From JAJTFW01 sp964534995 (GTDB taxonomy: Bacteria > Bacteroidota > Bacteroidia > AKYH767-A > OLB10), in assembly GCA_964534995.1 (NCBI GenBank), contig CAZHSC010000068.1, forward strand, positions 1 through 19,736: a stretch of DNA of 19,736 nucleotides. The letters run 5' to 3'. Below the pieces are notes generated by a model. The model had not been told where the DNA came from and ran no database searches. It worked only from the letters and a program-made list of their open reading frames with translations. Below, in pieces: positions 1 through 7,828 of this stretch (position 1 is the first letter of the stretch; each line of letters opens with the position of its first letter). Both the position numbers and the translations under genes were made by a program.

Positions 1-2
1 GT

Positions 3-698
3 AAACCGGCATATATTTACGAGTATTACAACCGTTGAAAAGGAGAAATCGTTTATGAAGACAGCACCGGAATACGGAAAACCGTACTTACCTCGGCTAT
101 TCACAGCAGTTACCCCTATCTGATTGAAGAAAACCAACGGGTATACTGCCTTCCTGAACAACATGACAGTAATAAACTGATCTTATATGAATTCAACCGG
201 GACTCTGCATCGTTGGAAAATCCGGTAACCCTGCTTGATAATTTCAGGGCCGTTGACCCCAGTATCATCTTCCATCATGGTAAATGGTGGCTTTTCTGCA
301 CCAATGCCGAACACCGGGGAGCTGACCTGCGCTTATATATTTTTCATTCCGATGCTTTAAAGGGACCCTATACCCCGCATGAAATGAATCCCGTTAAAAC
401 AGATATATGTTCAGCCCGATCTGCCGGGCATTTATTCAGAATTGGGACACAACTTTTTCGCCCTTCGCAAGACAGCAGCAAAGGATATGGAGCCGAAATC
501 GTCATTCACCGGATTGATGAACTTAGCCGGGACAAATTCGCTGAAACCGCCGTCAACAGGCTCTCCCCTGACAGGTTAACCGGACCCTATATTTCAGGCT
601 GGCATACTATTTCATCCTGCGGCAAATACACCATAGTGGACGCAAAGAGAAAACAATTTACACCCCGAAACATTTTCAAATTATTTCGTAAAAAGTAA
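3..698 (+). CDS. GINT1 N-terminal-domain-like protein (partial, with in-frame TGA)
   Basis: This is the 3' part of a gene that enters from the left edge. The frame reads 11 codons, meets TGA at 36-38, then stays open for 219 codons to TAA at 696-698. Residues on both sides of the TGA fit one domain: EYYNR before it and KGEIVYED after it resemble the 'FFEEYDY..GKGRI.Y' stretch of the family. Further matches are SSYPYLIEENQRVYCLPEQ, VDPSIIFHHGKWWLFCTN, and ARSAGHLFRIGTQLFRPSQD followed by a GYG motif. These are typical of the beta-propeller domain found N-terminal in plant glucosamine inositolphosphorylceramide transferase and, in bacteria, alone or beside formyltransferase domains in glycan loci. 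There is no ATG or GTG in frame after the TGA; the first TTG is at 213, which would cut off half the conserved domain. It may be a pseudogene, or the TGA may be a sequence error. It ends one base before the next gene. The biochemical role is not established; a sugar-modifying role is inferred. Confidence 0.62.
36..38 (+). other. In-frame TGA inside the GINT1-N-like reading frame
   Basis: Family-like residues run across this codon in the same frame (EYYNR, stop, KGEIVYED), so it appears to interrupt a gene rather than end one. A single-base change (for example CGA or TTA to TGA) or a base-calling error would explain it. Only 11 codons are visible upstream, so the upstream half of the argument rests on a short match. 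Confidence 0.5.
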
Positions 699-699
699 C

Positions 700-1677
700 A
701 TGCTTTCCTTCAGTTATATTGACCGCCCGGCTTACATTCCAAATCAGCAATATGCTGAAGCGATCGACGAAATTGTTGGCAGTAATAAAAACCTGCAAGG
801 GCTCAAAGCCATCTATCAATTCGGAAACATAAGCAGCCCGGGTATTTCCGACCTCGACCTGCTCTTTGTATTTCACAATGGTTGCCAATGCCGGGCAAAC
901 GGATTCGAGAGACTCTCCGAAAAGTACAAAGCACTTTTTACACATGGGATCATGGCTGTATCGGATAATTTTTTTACGGAAAACAATTATTACACCATCT
1001 GGAGTAATCATCATAAGGTGTGGGGCACAGAAACGGAGGAGGGCTCCCGCAAACGAAATGGGGAGGAAGAAAAACAACTTAAAATACAAACAGCGGTTGA
1101 ATTCCTCATTGCCAATTATATTGATCTTCACATTCAGAAAAGTTATAAAGTAATCAAATTACGTGCATTTCTCCAGCATATGAAAGGAATATTATACGAC
1201 CTGGAAATGCTTGATAAAAACACCGGAGAAATTTACCACTTGTTGCAACAACTTAAACATTGGATCCTTAACTGGTTTGATATTACCCCTGCCGATAAGG
1301 AAATTAACTTGTGGATTGAACAATTTGACAGGGTTTATGAAAGATTTGTCAATGAGTCCCTGAAGGAACATCCCATGTATCTGCCAGCACTGCCTCGCTA
1401 TCCCATAGCACGAAATATGAATCTTAAAGCCGGCGATATAACCAGTTGCACAAGAAAGGGACTATTACTGCCTGTAATATTTTCATCTATCGGAAGAAAC
1501 TATTTCAAACTGCAACATCGTCTCAATACCTTCACATTTACCTGTCCGATCAGCCATGAGGCCGCCCCGATTGTGAAAGAGCGGTATGATTTTTTAAAAA
1601 GGATGAAGGACTATAACCGGGAACATTTGCCTAATTTTATGACCATTACTACCAGTATAACTTCAAAACTCATATAA
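700..1677 (+). CDS. Nucleotidyltransferase-fold protein of unknown function
   Basis: The predicted protein has 325 residues. The only recognisable signature is near the N-terminus: YQFGNISSPGISDLDLLFVF at about residues 39-58. It resembles the minimal nucleotidyltransferase pattern of a small-residue turn followed by an Asp-x-Asp pair on a beta strand, here D51 and D53, the usual metal ligands. A clear third carboxylate was not identified. The rest (about 130-325) is mostly helical and charged, with no recognised motif and no signal peptide or membrane segment, so the protein is probably cytoplasmic. ATG lies two bases after the previous stop codon, and the next gene starts three bases after this stop. 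The place in a polysaccharide operon suggests transfer of a nucleotide or phosphoryl group to a sugar or lipid intermediate, but that is inference. An antitoxin-like or regulatory NTase fold cannot be excluded. Confidence 0.7.
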   Translation: MLSFSYIDRPAYIPNQQYAEAIDEIVGSNKNLQGLKAIYQFGNISSPGISDLDLLFVFHNGCQCRANGFERLSEKYKALFTHGIMAVSDNFFTENNYYTIWSNHHKVWGTETEEGSRKRNGEEEKQLKIQTAVEFLIANYIDLHIQKSYKVIKLRAFLQHMKGILYDLEMLDKNTGEIYHLLQQLKHWILNWFDITPADKEINLWIEQFDRVYERFVNESLKEHPMYLPALPRYPIARNMNLKAGDITSCTRKGLLLPVIFSSIGRNYFKLQHRLNTFTFTCPISHEAAPIVKERYDFLKRMKDYNREHLPNFMTITTSITSKLI

Positions 1678-1680
1678 ACT

Positions 1681-2400
1681 ATGCGTTGGTCGAATCCCGG
1701 TGCCATTATTGAAAACAACATCCGTGCGCGCAGGTTAAGGGAGTTTTTAAAAGAAACAGGAAAAAAAGAAACTTTGCTGGATCTGGGATGTGGCCCACGG
1801 CCGTATTATTCAATTTACCGGCCTTATTTTGAAAAAACCATTGGCGCTGATCTTGCAGAGTCACCATTCCCTAAAAAAGACATTGATATATATTGTCAGG
1901 TTACTGAGGTGCCTCTTCCCGATAACAGCATAGATACGATACTCTGCACAGAGGTATTACATGATATTCCGGAACCTGACGCCTTCTTTTCGGAAGTAAA
2001 AAGATTGCTTAAACCAGGTGGTTGCCTCTTTCTAACCAGTCCGTTTGTGGTGCCTATTGTAGATGGCGCATTTGATCATTACAGGTACACCCGGTACGGT
2101 TTACACTACAGGATACAAAAATCAGGGCTGCAGGTAAGATCCATCACGCCTGTCGGCGACCTGTTTGCCTCATCTATTACACTGGGTATCAAGCCTATAT
2201 TAAAGTTTTTTAATGTAATTTCTAAAGCTGTCAGGATCAAAGTGATTTATTCTGTATTTAATCCTTTCATTTTTTTTCTTGTGGTACTTCCACAACTGCT
2301 CTATCTGCTTGTTGCCTCCTTACCCTTATTCAAATCGGTTTTAATGAAGTTTACTTACGGTCCCATCGGATACGTATCCATAGCGGACAAATCAACGTAA
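1681..2400 (+). CDS. Class I SAM-dependent methyltransferase with hydrophobic C-terminus
   Basis: A 239-residue protein of the Methyltransf_11 type. Motif I, LDLGCG (33-38), binds S-adenosylmethionine. The acidic end of strand 2 is in IGADLAES (about 54-61). Post-motif segments are VPLPDNSIDTILCTEVLHDI (77-96) and LLKPGGCLFLTSPF (109-122). Residues 190-222 are strongly hydrophobic (two short runs around FFLVVLPQLLYLLVASL), which suggests a membrane anchor or association with a lipid-linked substrate. The sequence ends with a family-like GYVSIADK. In this operon it probably methylates a sugar hydroxyl, a carboxylate or a lipid-linked glycan, but the substrate cannot be read from sequence. It follows the preceding stop by three bases and is eight bases before the next start, the widest gap in the operon. 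Confidence 0.88.
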   Translation: MRWSNPGAIIENNIRARRLREFLKETGKKETLLDLGCGPRPYYSIYRPYFEKTIGADLAESPFPKKDIDIYCQVTEVPLPDNSIDTILCTEVLHDIPEPDAFFSEVKRLLKPGGCLFLTSPFVVPIVDGAFDHYRYTRYGLHYRIQKSGLQVRSITPVGDLFASSITLGIKPILKFFNVISKAVRIKVIYSVFNPFIFFLVVLPQLLYLLVASLPLFKSVLMKFTYGPIGYVSIADKST

Positions 2401-2408
2401 AAGTAAGG

Positions 2409-3503
2409 ATGCAGCCGCTCAGTGTATTACATGTAATTTGGTCGGCCGGAATGGGCGGTATTGGCAAGGTGGTTTTTCATTTGCTACAGGAACAAATAAA
2501 TGATAAGGAACTAAAAACCGGAATACTGATCGCGAAGGACAAAGGAGAATTGCTCAACGATTTCAGGGCTTTGCCCACACAGGTATTTATCGCGGGATTC
2601 AACAAGGGTATACAGTTTAACAAAGAAATAATAAACACCTGCAACACCGCAATGAATCAGGCGGATATTATTCACTTTCATACTTTCAATCCCATCCTTG
2701 CTTATCTGGCAAAGAGACATACCCATAAAATTATTTACACGGAGCATGGCAACTTTGCCCTTGAGCGCGCAACAACCTTAGGTGAAAAAATACTTCGTAA
2801 ACTGCAACGACATTTCCTGAACACTTCTGCCGCCTGCATTACCTACAATTCGCACTTCAGCAGGGATGTATCAATGAATAAATTTAACATACATCCTAAC
2901 AAGTACAAAGTAATTTACAATGGGGTGCCCGGCAATTTCATCGAAACGGGCGAAGAAAAGCAGCAATACAGGGAACCGGGAACATTTCTGATTGCCGCCA
3001 TCGGAAGATTGGTACCGGTAAAAAGATTTGACAGATTAATTGAATCGTTCAAAAAATTATCAATACCCGATGCAAGGCTGATCATTATGGGAGATGGACC
3101 GGAAAGCGCCTCTCTGAAACAACTGGCAGGTGAACTGCTGGCGGAAAAGAAGATCATTTTTACCGGTTATGGTAATTCACGGGATTTACTGCAAGCCTGT
3201 GATGTATGCGTGGCCTCTTCGAGAGGAGAAGCCTTCGGGCTTATCGCCATCGAAGCCTATCAACTGGGAAAGAAGGTGATCGCTTTTGAAGACGGTGGCG
3301 GTTTAACTGAAATAATTGAGAGACTGGAGCCGGAATCGATTGTAAAAAGTATTGAAGAACTCTGCGGACTGCTTAAAAAATCCTACCAGGAAAGCGGGCT
3401 GGCCGCGCCGGAAATCAATGCTGAAAAACGCAGAAATTATGCCCGGAATTTTTCCATAGAAAAAATGGCTTCCGAATTTAAAGATCTGTATAAATCCCTG
3501 TAG
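2409..3503 (+). CDS. Glycosyltransferase family 4 protein (GT-B fold)
   Basis: A 364-residue retaining glycosyltransferase of the GT4 type. The N-terminal half starts with LSVLHVIWSAGMGGIGKVV, containing the glycine-rich GMGG loop (14-17). HFHTFNP (89-95) and YTEHG (110-114) are typical of the acceptor domain. The donor domain begins around AAIGRLVPVKRFDRLIESF (196-214) and carries RLIIMGDGPE (223-232). The nucleotide-sugar-binding signature E-x7-E is present as E274 and E282 in GEAFGLIAIEAYQLGKKVI. Length is normal for the family. It should transfer one sugar from a nucleotide-sugar donor to a lipid-linked intermediate at the cytoplasmic face of the inner membrane. Donor and linkage are unknown. 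The stop codon is one base before the AsnB start. Confidence 0.92.
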   Translation: MQPLSVLHVIWSAGMGGIGKVVFHLLQEQINDKELKTGILIAKDKGELLNDFRALPTQVFIAGFNKGIQFNKEIINTCNTAMNQADIIHFHTFNPILAYLAKRHTHKIIYTEHGNFALERATTLGEKILRKLQRHFLNTSAACITYNSHFSRDVSMNKFNIHPNKYKVIYNGVPGNFIETGEEKQQYREPGTFLIAAIGRLVPVKRFDRLIESFKKLSIPDARLIIMGDGPESASLKQLAGELLAEKKIIFTGYGNSRDLLQACDVCVASSRGEAFGLIAIEAYQLGKKVIAFEDGGGLTEIIERLEPESIVKSIEELCGLLKKSYQESGLAAPEINAEKRRNYARNFSIEKMASEFKDLYKSL

Positions 3504-3504
3504 T

Positions 3505-5412
3505 ATGTGTGGCATTAACGGACTGCTTCATTTAAATGGTAAACCGGTACCTTCAGCCGGTGACCTGATGCAGTCTATGAATGACAGACTTGTCCACCGG
3601 GGTCCTGACGATGAAGGAAAATGGATATCGCCCGGAGGCCAGGTTGCATTTGGGCATCGCAGACTGAGTATTATTGACCTGTCCGCGTCGGGACATCAGC
3701 CGATGTCGGATGACGAAGGAAACGCCATTGTTTTCAACGGGGAAATTTACAACTATAAAGAAGTGAAGGAAGCATCCGGCCTGCGTCAACTTTGTAAAAC
3801 AGAAAGTGATACTGAAGTACTATTTGAATTATATAAAAAGGAGCAACACCGGGCTTTGGATCAGTTAAACGGCATGTTTGCTTTTGCCTACTGGGATGAA
3901 AAAAAGCAATTGCTTTTTCTGGCCAGAGACAGGGCCGGTAAAAAGCCGCTTTACTACTGTGAATCCAACGGTTACTTCGCATTTTCATCAGAGATAAAAT
4001 CACTGTTAACGCTGCCATGGATCCATGCACAGCCGGATGAAGTATCCCTCTATCACTTTCTCACTTTTAATCAGCTTCCGCCGCCCTTAACCATGTTTAA
4101 AGGGATTCAAAAACTTGCGCCGGGGCATTGCATGACTGTTCATCAGGGTAAAATAAGCATCAGCAAGTACTGGGAAGTACATCCCGAAGACCTCTCTAAC
4201 TTCAAGGAAGATGAGCTGTGTGAAAAGGTTTTAAAATCGCTGGAAGAGGCCGTCGCCTACAGGATGGTTGCCGATGTTCCGGTAGGCGCATTTTTAAGCG
4301 GGGGCGTGGATTCCAGCGCAATTACGGCCCTGATGAACCAACACAGCACGGCAAGTATAAAGACATACTCGGTCGGATTTGAGAATCAGCCCGGCTACGA
4401 TGAGAAGTCGTACGCGAAAAAAGTGGCAGACTTATTTAAAACCGAACACCATGAAATATCTGTTAGCGCAGGAGAAATTGGCACCTCCTTACCGCTCATC
4501 ATTGACAGCTTTGACGAACCCATGGCGGATGCAACCTGTATTCCCATCTACTTTATATCAAAACTGGCAAGACAACATGGAACCATAGTTGTGCAAACGG
4601 GAGACGGGGCGGATGAACTGTTTGCAGGTTACAGATCGTGGTTAAAGTATCAGCGTTATTACCCGGCTTACCACCTATATGGCAAAGCACCAGGATTTTT
4701 AAAAAAAGGGATATCCTCTCTGGTAAATCAAACCCTGGATGAAGCATCGCCTTTACGCGAACTGTTTTCAAGGGCAGCCGGAAATGAAGAATTCTTCTGG
4801 GGGGGAGCCCGGGCCTTTAAGGAAAGCAGCAAGCGATTGTCTTTGTCGGACACCTTCGCTGCAAGCACTGCTTCCCTTGATTCCTATGATGTGATACAAC
4901 ATTATAAAAGGGAATTTGCATCGGTAAAAAAACAATGTCCCTGGTTAAATGACCTTGACTGGATGTGTTACCTCGGATTAAAATTTCAGATTCCCTCGAA
5001 ATACCTCTACCGCATGGACCGGCTTGGGATGGCCAACAGCATTGAAATACGGAGCCCCTTTCTCGATTATCACCTGATCAACATGGCCTTTTCCATCCCT
5101 GCTTCTTCTAAAATAAAAAACGGGGAGCCGAAATATATCCTGAAAAAAAGCCTTGAGCGCATTTTACCTCATGATATACTCTACAGGAAAAAAATGGGAT
5201 TCTGTGTACCTTTGCAGGAATGGGCAGGTGAGATCATGCTCGACTATATGGATCAACACCTGAAAGAATTCACCCGGAATACGGGTATTTTCAGTGAACA
5301 GGGTTTACAGCATCAAATTGACCAGATCAGAAAAGGGAACAAAAGATATACAAATCAACTGTGGACCATATATTTCCTGATGGCCTGGTTTAAAAAGTGG
5401 ATGTCGGCTTAA
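3505..5412 (+). CDS. asnB: Asparagine synthase (glutamine-hydrolysing), AsnB type
   Basis: A 635-residue class II glutamine amidotransferase/synthetase, normal length for the family. The start is firm because the mature enzyme needs Cys2: MCGINGLLH places it exactly. The glutaminase domain shows HRGPDDEG (31-38), GHRRLSIIDLS (50-60) and NGEIYNY (78-84). The synthetase domain shows the ATP-pyrophosphatase P-loop SGGVDSS (265-271) and downstream motifs TGDGADELFAGY and IEIRSPFLDYHL. No catalytic residue appears missing. The family makes asparagine from aspartate with glutamine as nitrogen donor. Within glycan operons, AsnB-like paralogues are suspected of amidating a uronic acid or another carboxylate of the polysaccharide or its precursor. 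The location between glycosyltransferases favours this, but asparagine synthesis itself cannot be ruled out. Its TAA overlaps the next ATG by one base. Confidence 0.93.
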   Translation: MCGINGLLHLNGKPVPSAGDLMQSMNDRLVHRGPDDEGKWISPGGQVAFGHRRLSIIDLSASGHQPMSDDEGNAIVFNGEIYNYKEVKEASGLRQLCKTESDTEVLFELYKKEQHRALDQLNGMFAFAYWDEKKQLLFLARDRAGKKPLYYCESNGYFAFSSEIKSLLTLPWIHAQPDEVSLYHFLTFNQLPPPLTMFKGIQKLAPGHCMTVHQGKISISKYWEVHPEDLSNFKEDELCEKVLKSLEEAVAYRMVADVPVGAFLSGGVDSSAITALMNQHSTASIKTYSVGFENQPGYDEKSYAKKVADLFKTEHHEISVSAGEIGTSLPLIIDSFDEPMADATCIPIYFISKLARQHGTIVVQTGDGADELFAGYRSWLKYQRYYPAYHLYGKAPGFLKKGISSLVNQTLDEASPLRELFSRAAGNEEFFWGGARAFKESSKRLSLSDTFAASTASLDSYDVIQHYKREFASVKKQCPWLNDLDWMCYLGLKFQIPSKYLYRMDRLGMANSIEIRSPFLDYHLINMAFSIPASSKIKNGEPKYILKKSLERILPHDILYRKKMGFCVPLQEWAGEIMLDYMDQHLKEFTRNTGIFSEQGLQHQIDQIRKGNKRYTNQLWTIYFLMAWFKKWMSA

Positions 5413-6548
5413 TGAAAACAATTGCCCTGATCACCAATATACCTACGCCGTACAGGATACCGCTTTTTAACCTGCTTAGCACCTTCATGAAAAGCAAAGG
5501 ATGGGAATTGCATGTTATTTTTTCAAGCCTTGGATACAAAAGAAGGATGTTTGATATTGACGAAAGCGAATTTAATTTTAAATACACAGTGCTTGACGGC
5601 GGAAAATACTCCATGGGGAAAGATGCTGAAAAAACATTTTTCTTCTACCGCGGCCTCTGGAAAGTATTACATGAAATCAAACCATGGCGTGTCATTACTT
5701 CCGGTTTCTCACCGGCAACCCTTATATGCGCCATCAGAGATTTTCTTTTTCACCAACCTTTTCTGATTTGGAGTGGTACCATAGAAACAGAAAAACGAAA
5801 GACCCCCTGGTACAGAAAAATATGCCGTAAATTGCTACTCGGCCGGGCAAGCGCATTCATCTGCTATGGCACAAAAGCAGCCACGTATTTAAAAAACCTG
5901 GGCGCCCAGCCCTCTAAAATCTATATTGCTATTAATACTGTTGACACTGAGTTTTACAGGAATGCAAGCTCCTCCCTTAAAAGCAAGGGAAGGATGCATG
6001 AAGTATTTACCTTTGTTTACCTTGGATACCTGGTGCCCCGTAAAAACGTAAAAAAGATTATTGATGCGGTTGCCCTGTTGCATCAGAAAAGGAAAGACTT
6101 TCGCCTGGTAATCATTGGTGATGGTATCAGTAGAGGAGGATTGGAAGAAAATGTTAAGCAGTTGCAATTGACATCGCTTGTTGAATTTACGGGCTACAGG
6201 CAAAAACAGGAGTTGCCCGCCCTGTTGGCAGCATCGGACGCACTTCTGTTCCAAACCGATTTTGATATCTGGGGACTGGTATTAAATGAAGCCATGGCCG
6301 CCGGCATCGTCTGCATGGCATCGGTCAATGCCGGGGCATCCTTTGACCTTATTGAAAACGGGAAGAATGGATTTATTCACGACTTTAAAAATGTAGCGGA
6401 TACTGCGAAGAAAATGGAATGGATGATGGACCACAGGGAAAAAGTTATGCAAATGGGTATGCTGGCTTCTGAATTCATTCAACAAAAAGCTTCCCTGAAG
6501 CAATCAGCGGAAGGATTCATCAAAGCCTTAAGCAGCACATCGGATTAA
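5412..6548 (+). CDS. Glycosyltransferase family 4 protein with D-x7-E variant
   Basis: A GT-B enzyme of 378 residues if started at ATG 5412, which overlaps the AsnB stop (TAATG). A GTG at 5397 would add five residues and is less likely. The N-terminus MKTIALITNIPTPYRIPLFN is characteristic of a GT4 subgroup. The donor domain has FVYLGYLVPRKNVKKIIDAV and RLVIIGDG. The signature normally written E-x7-E reads D285-IWGLVLN-E293, followed by AMAAG. The first acidic residue is therefore Asp, an exchange that some GT4 enzymes may tolerate. The C-terminal helix ends in LSSTSD. It probably adds a sugar to the growing lipid-linked unit; donor and linkage cannot be deduced. The stop is five bases before the polymerase-like gene. 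Confidence 0.9.
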   Translation: MKTIALITNIPTPYRIPLFNLLSTFMKSKGWELHVIFSSLGYKRRMFDIDESEFNFKYTVLDGGKYSMGKDAEKTFFFYRGLWKVLHEIKPWRVITSGFSPATLICAIRDFLFHQPFLIWSGTIETEKRKTPWYRKICRKLLLGRASAFICYGTKAATYLKNLGAQPSKIYIAINTVDTEFYRNASSSLKSKGRMHEVFTFVYLGYLVPRKNVKKIIDAVALLHQKRKDFRLVIIGDGISRGGLEENVKQLQLTSLVEFTGYRQKQELPALLAASDALLFQTDFDIWGLVLNEAMAAGIVCMASVNAGASFDLIENGKNGFIHDFKNVADTAKKMEWMMDHREKVMQMGMLASEFIQQKASLKQSAEGFIKALSSTSD

Positions 6549-6553
6549 TTGTA

Positions 6554-7822
6554 ATGGGATTTAAATACTGGTGGAAGTGGTTCAAAAATTTGCCCCTGGG
6601 CAAAAAATGGTTTGTGTGGCTCATCCTGCTGCGACCGATCATCGACAATTTCTATGAACTAAAGGAAGCCTCTGCTTTGGCATCGCCACTTTACATTGTC
6701 GGAATTTTAACTCCGGTATTTATTCTTATGAGCAATGTTTCCGGCGGACTCCAAAAATCTCCTGCCAGTCTTCAGGAAATACCTTTCAGGATATGGAGTC
6801 TCTTTCTAATATTCAATGCACTTTCATTCTGGTTTATCCAGCTCAGTGTAGTGGCTTTTGGTGATCTTATAAAATATACGACTCCGGTTTTCCTGTTTTA
6901 CTATTCACGAAGGTTTATTCAGAGCAAAGAAGATTTGCATGGAGTGCTGACCAGCTTTCTGGTATCCTGCCTGTTTCCATTTTCCATATTTTTATATGAA
7001 TCCATATTCAATCCCATTGCTATCGAATATATAAGTTCGGGACGTGGAGGCGGATCCAGGATCCGTGGAGCCTACGCCGATATCATGAATTATGCTATTT
7101 TCTTTACGGTATTTCTCATCATCATGTGCTACTATTTCCTGGCCAACCTGTACAACAAACGCAGCAGCATTAAAGTAAAGACCTGGCACCTTGTTGTAGC
7201 CATCGTTTTTGTATTGTATGGATTAACAAGGATCAGGCATGTATCAACATGGGGTGTTTTTTTAGTGCTGATACTTATTTTCCTTTTTCACAACTTAAGA
7301 AATACAAAAGGAATTCTCTTTACGCTGTTATTTGTATTTATTGTTTCCATCTTTTTTGCCGAAAGCATTTACCTGAATCACATTGAACCCTTGATCAGCA
7401 AGGAGCTGATGGTAGTTGAGGGGGAATCGGAAGCAGATCAGGCTTTCAACGGGCGGATGACACGTTGGGAGAAGTATTTTGAAATATGGGAACAAATGCC
7501 CTCCCTGAACCATTTCACGGGAATTGTTTCTGCTAACTTCAAAGAAACGATTATAATGATTGGCGGCGGTATGCACAGTGATTATATCCGGCTGATGTTT
7601 TTAACTGGTTTCATCGGACTTTTCTTTTATATTATGTTTTTACTCGGAAGCCTTTCCAAATGGTTTTCACTGGATGTTCCTGAAAAATACCTGCTCGCGG
7701 CCTGTATTATATCCATTCTCCTTTGGTCTATCACTACCGTACCTACCCTATACGCACCTTTGCTTTATATTTTATATCCTATTATTGCCTTTGCTTTACT
7801 ACCTAAACAACAACAGCAGTAA
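6554..7822 (+). CDS. O-antigen ligase/polymerase-like membrane protein (Wzy/WaaL type)
   Basis: A 422-residue polytopic inner-membrane protein with roughly ten to twelve hydrophobic segments, for example about 19-31, 41-60, 78-100, 131-152, 173-200, 211-227, 230-248, 254-275, 346-370 and 380-417. A large periplasmic-type loop of about 70 residues (276-345) precedes the segment GGGMHSDYIRLMFLTGFIG. That is the usual form of the O-antigen ligase domain: His and polar residues, then a glycine-rich membrane helix. The arginine-rich GGGSRIRGAYADI lies before an earlier helix, also typical. Such proteins polymerise repeat units on undecaprenyl diphosphate or ligate a finished chain to an acceptor; sequence alone does not separate the two. 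Because a single copy sits among glycosyltransferases, polymerase is the better guess. Confidence 0.85.
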   Translation: MGFKYWWKWFKNLPLGKKWFVWLILLRPIIDNFYELKEASALASPLYIVGILTPVFILMSNVSGGLQKSPASLQEIPFRIWSLFLIFNALSFWFIQLSVVAFGDLIKYTTPVFLFYYSRRFIQSKEDLHGVLTSFLVSCLFPFSIFLYESIFNPIAIEYISSGRGGGSRIRGAYADIMNYAIFFTVFLIIMCYYFLANLYNKRSSIKVKTWHLVVAIVFVLYGLTRIRHVSTWGVFLVLILIFLFHNLRNTKGILFTLLFVFIVSIFFAESIYLNHIEPLISKELMVVEGESEADQAFNGRMTRWEKYFEIWEQMPSLNHFTGIVSANFKETIIMIGGGMHSDYIRLMFLTGFIGLFFYIMFLLGSLSKWFSLDVPEKYLLAACIISILLWSITTVPTLYAPLLYILYPIIAFALLPKQQQQ

Positions 7823-7828
7823 CGCATC

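Noticed and set aside
36..38. TGA as a selenocysteine or reassigned codon
   Set aside because: No other gene in the window contains in-frame TGA, tryptophans are encoded by TGG, and the family does not use selenocysteine at this place. Mutation or base-calling error is simpler.
676..1131. Minus-strand open frame of 151 codons opposite the nucleotidyltransferase-like gene
   Set aside because: It lies opposite a better-supported gene in a gapless + strand operon and has no recognisable domain.
866..1153. Overlapping + strand frame of 95 codons
   Set aside because: It is fully contained in the nucleotidyltransferase-like gene in another frame, with low-complexity basic sequence and no family character.
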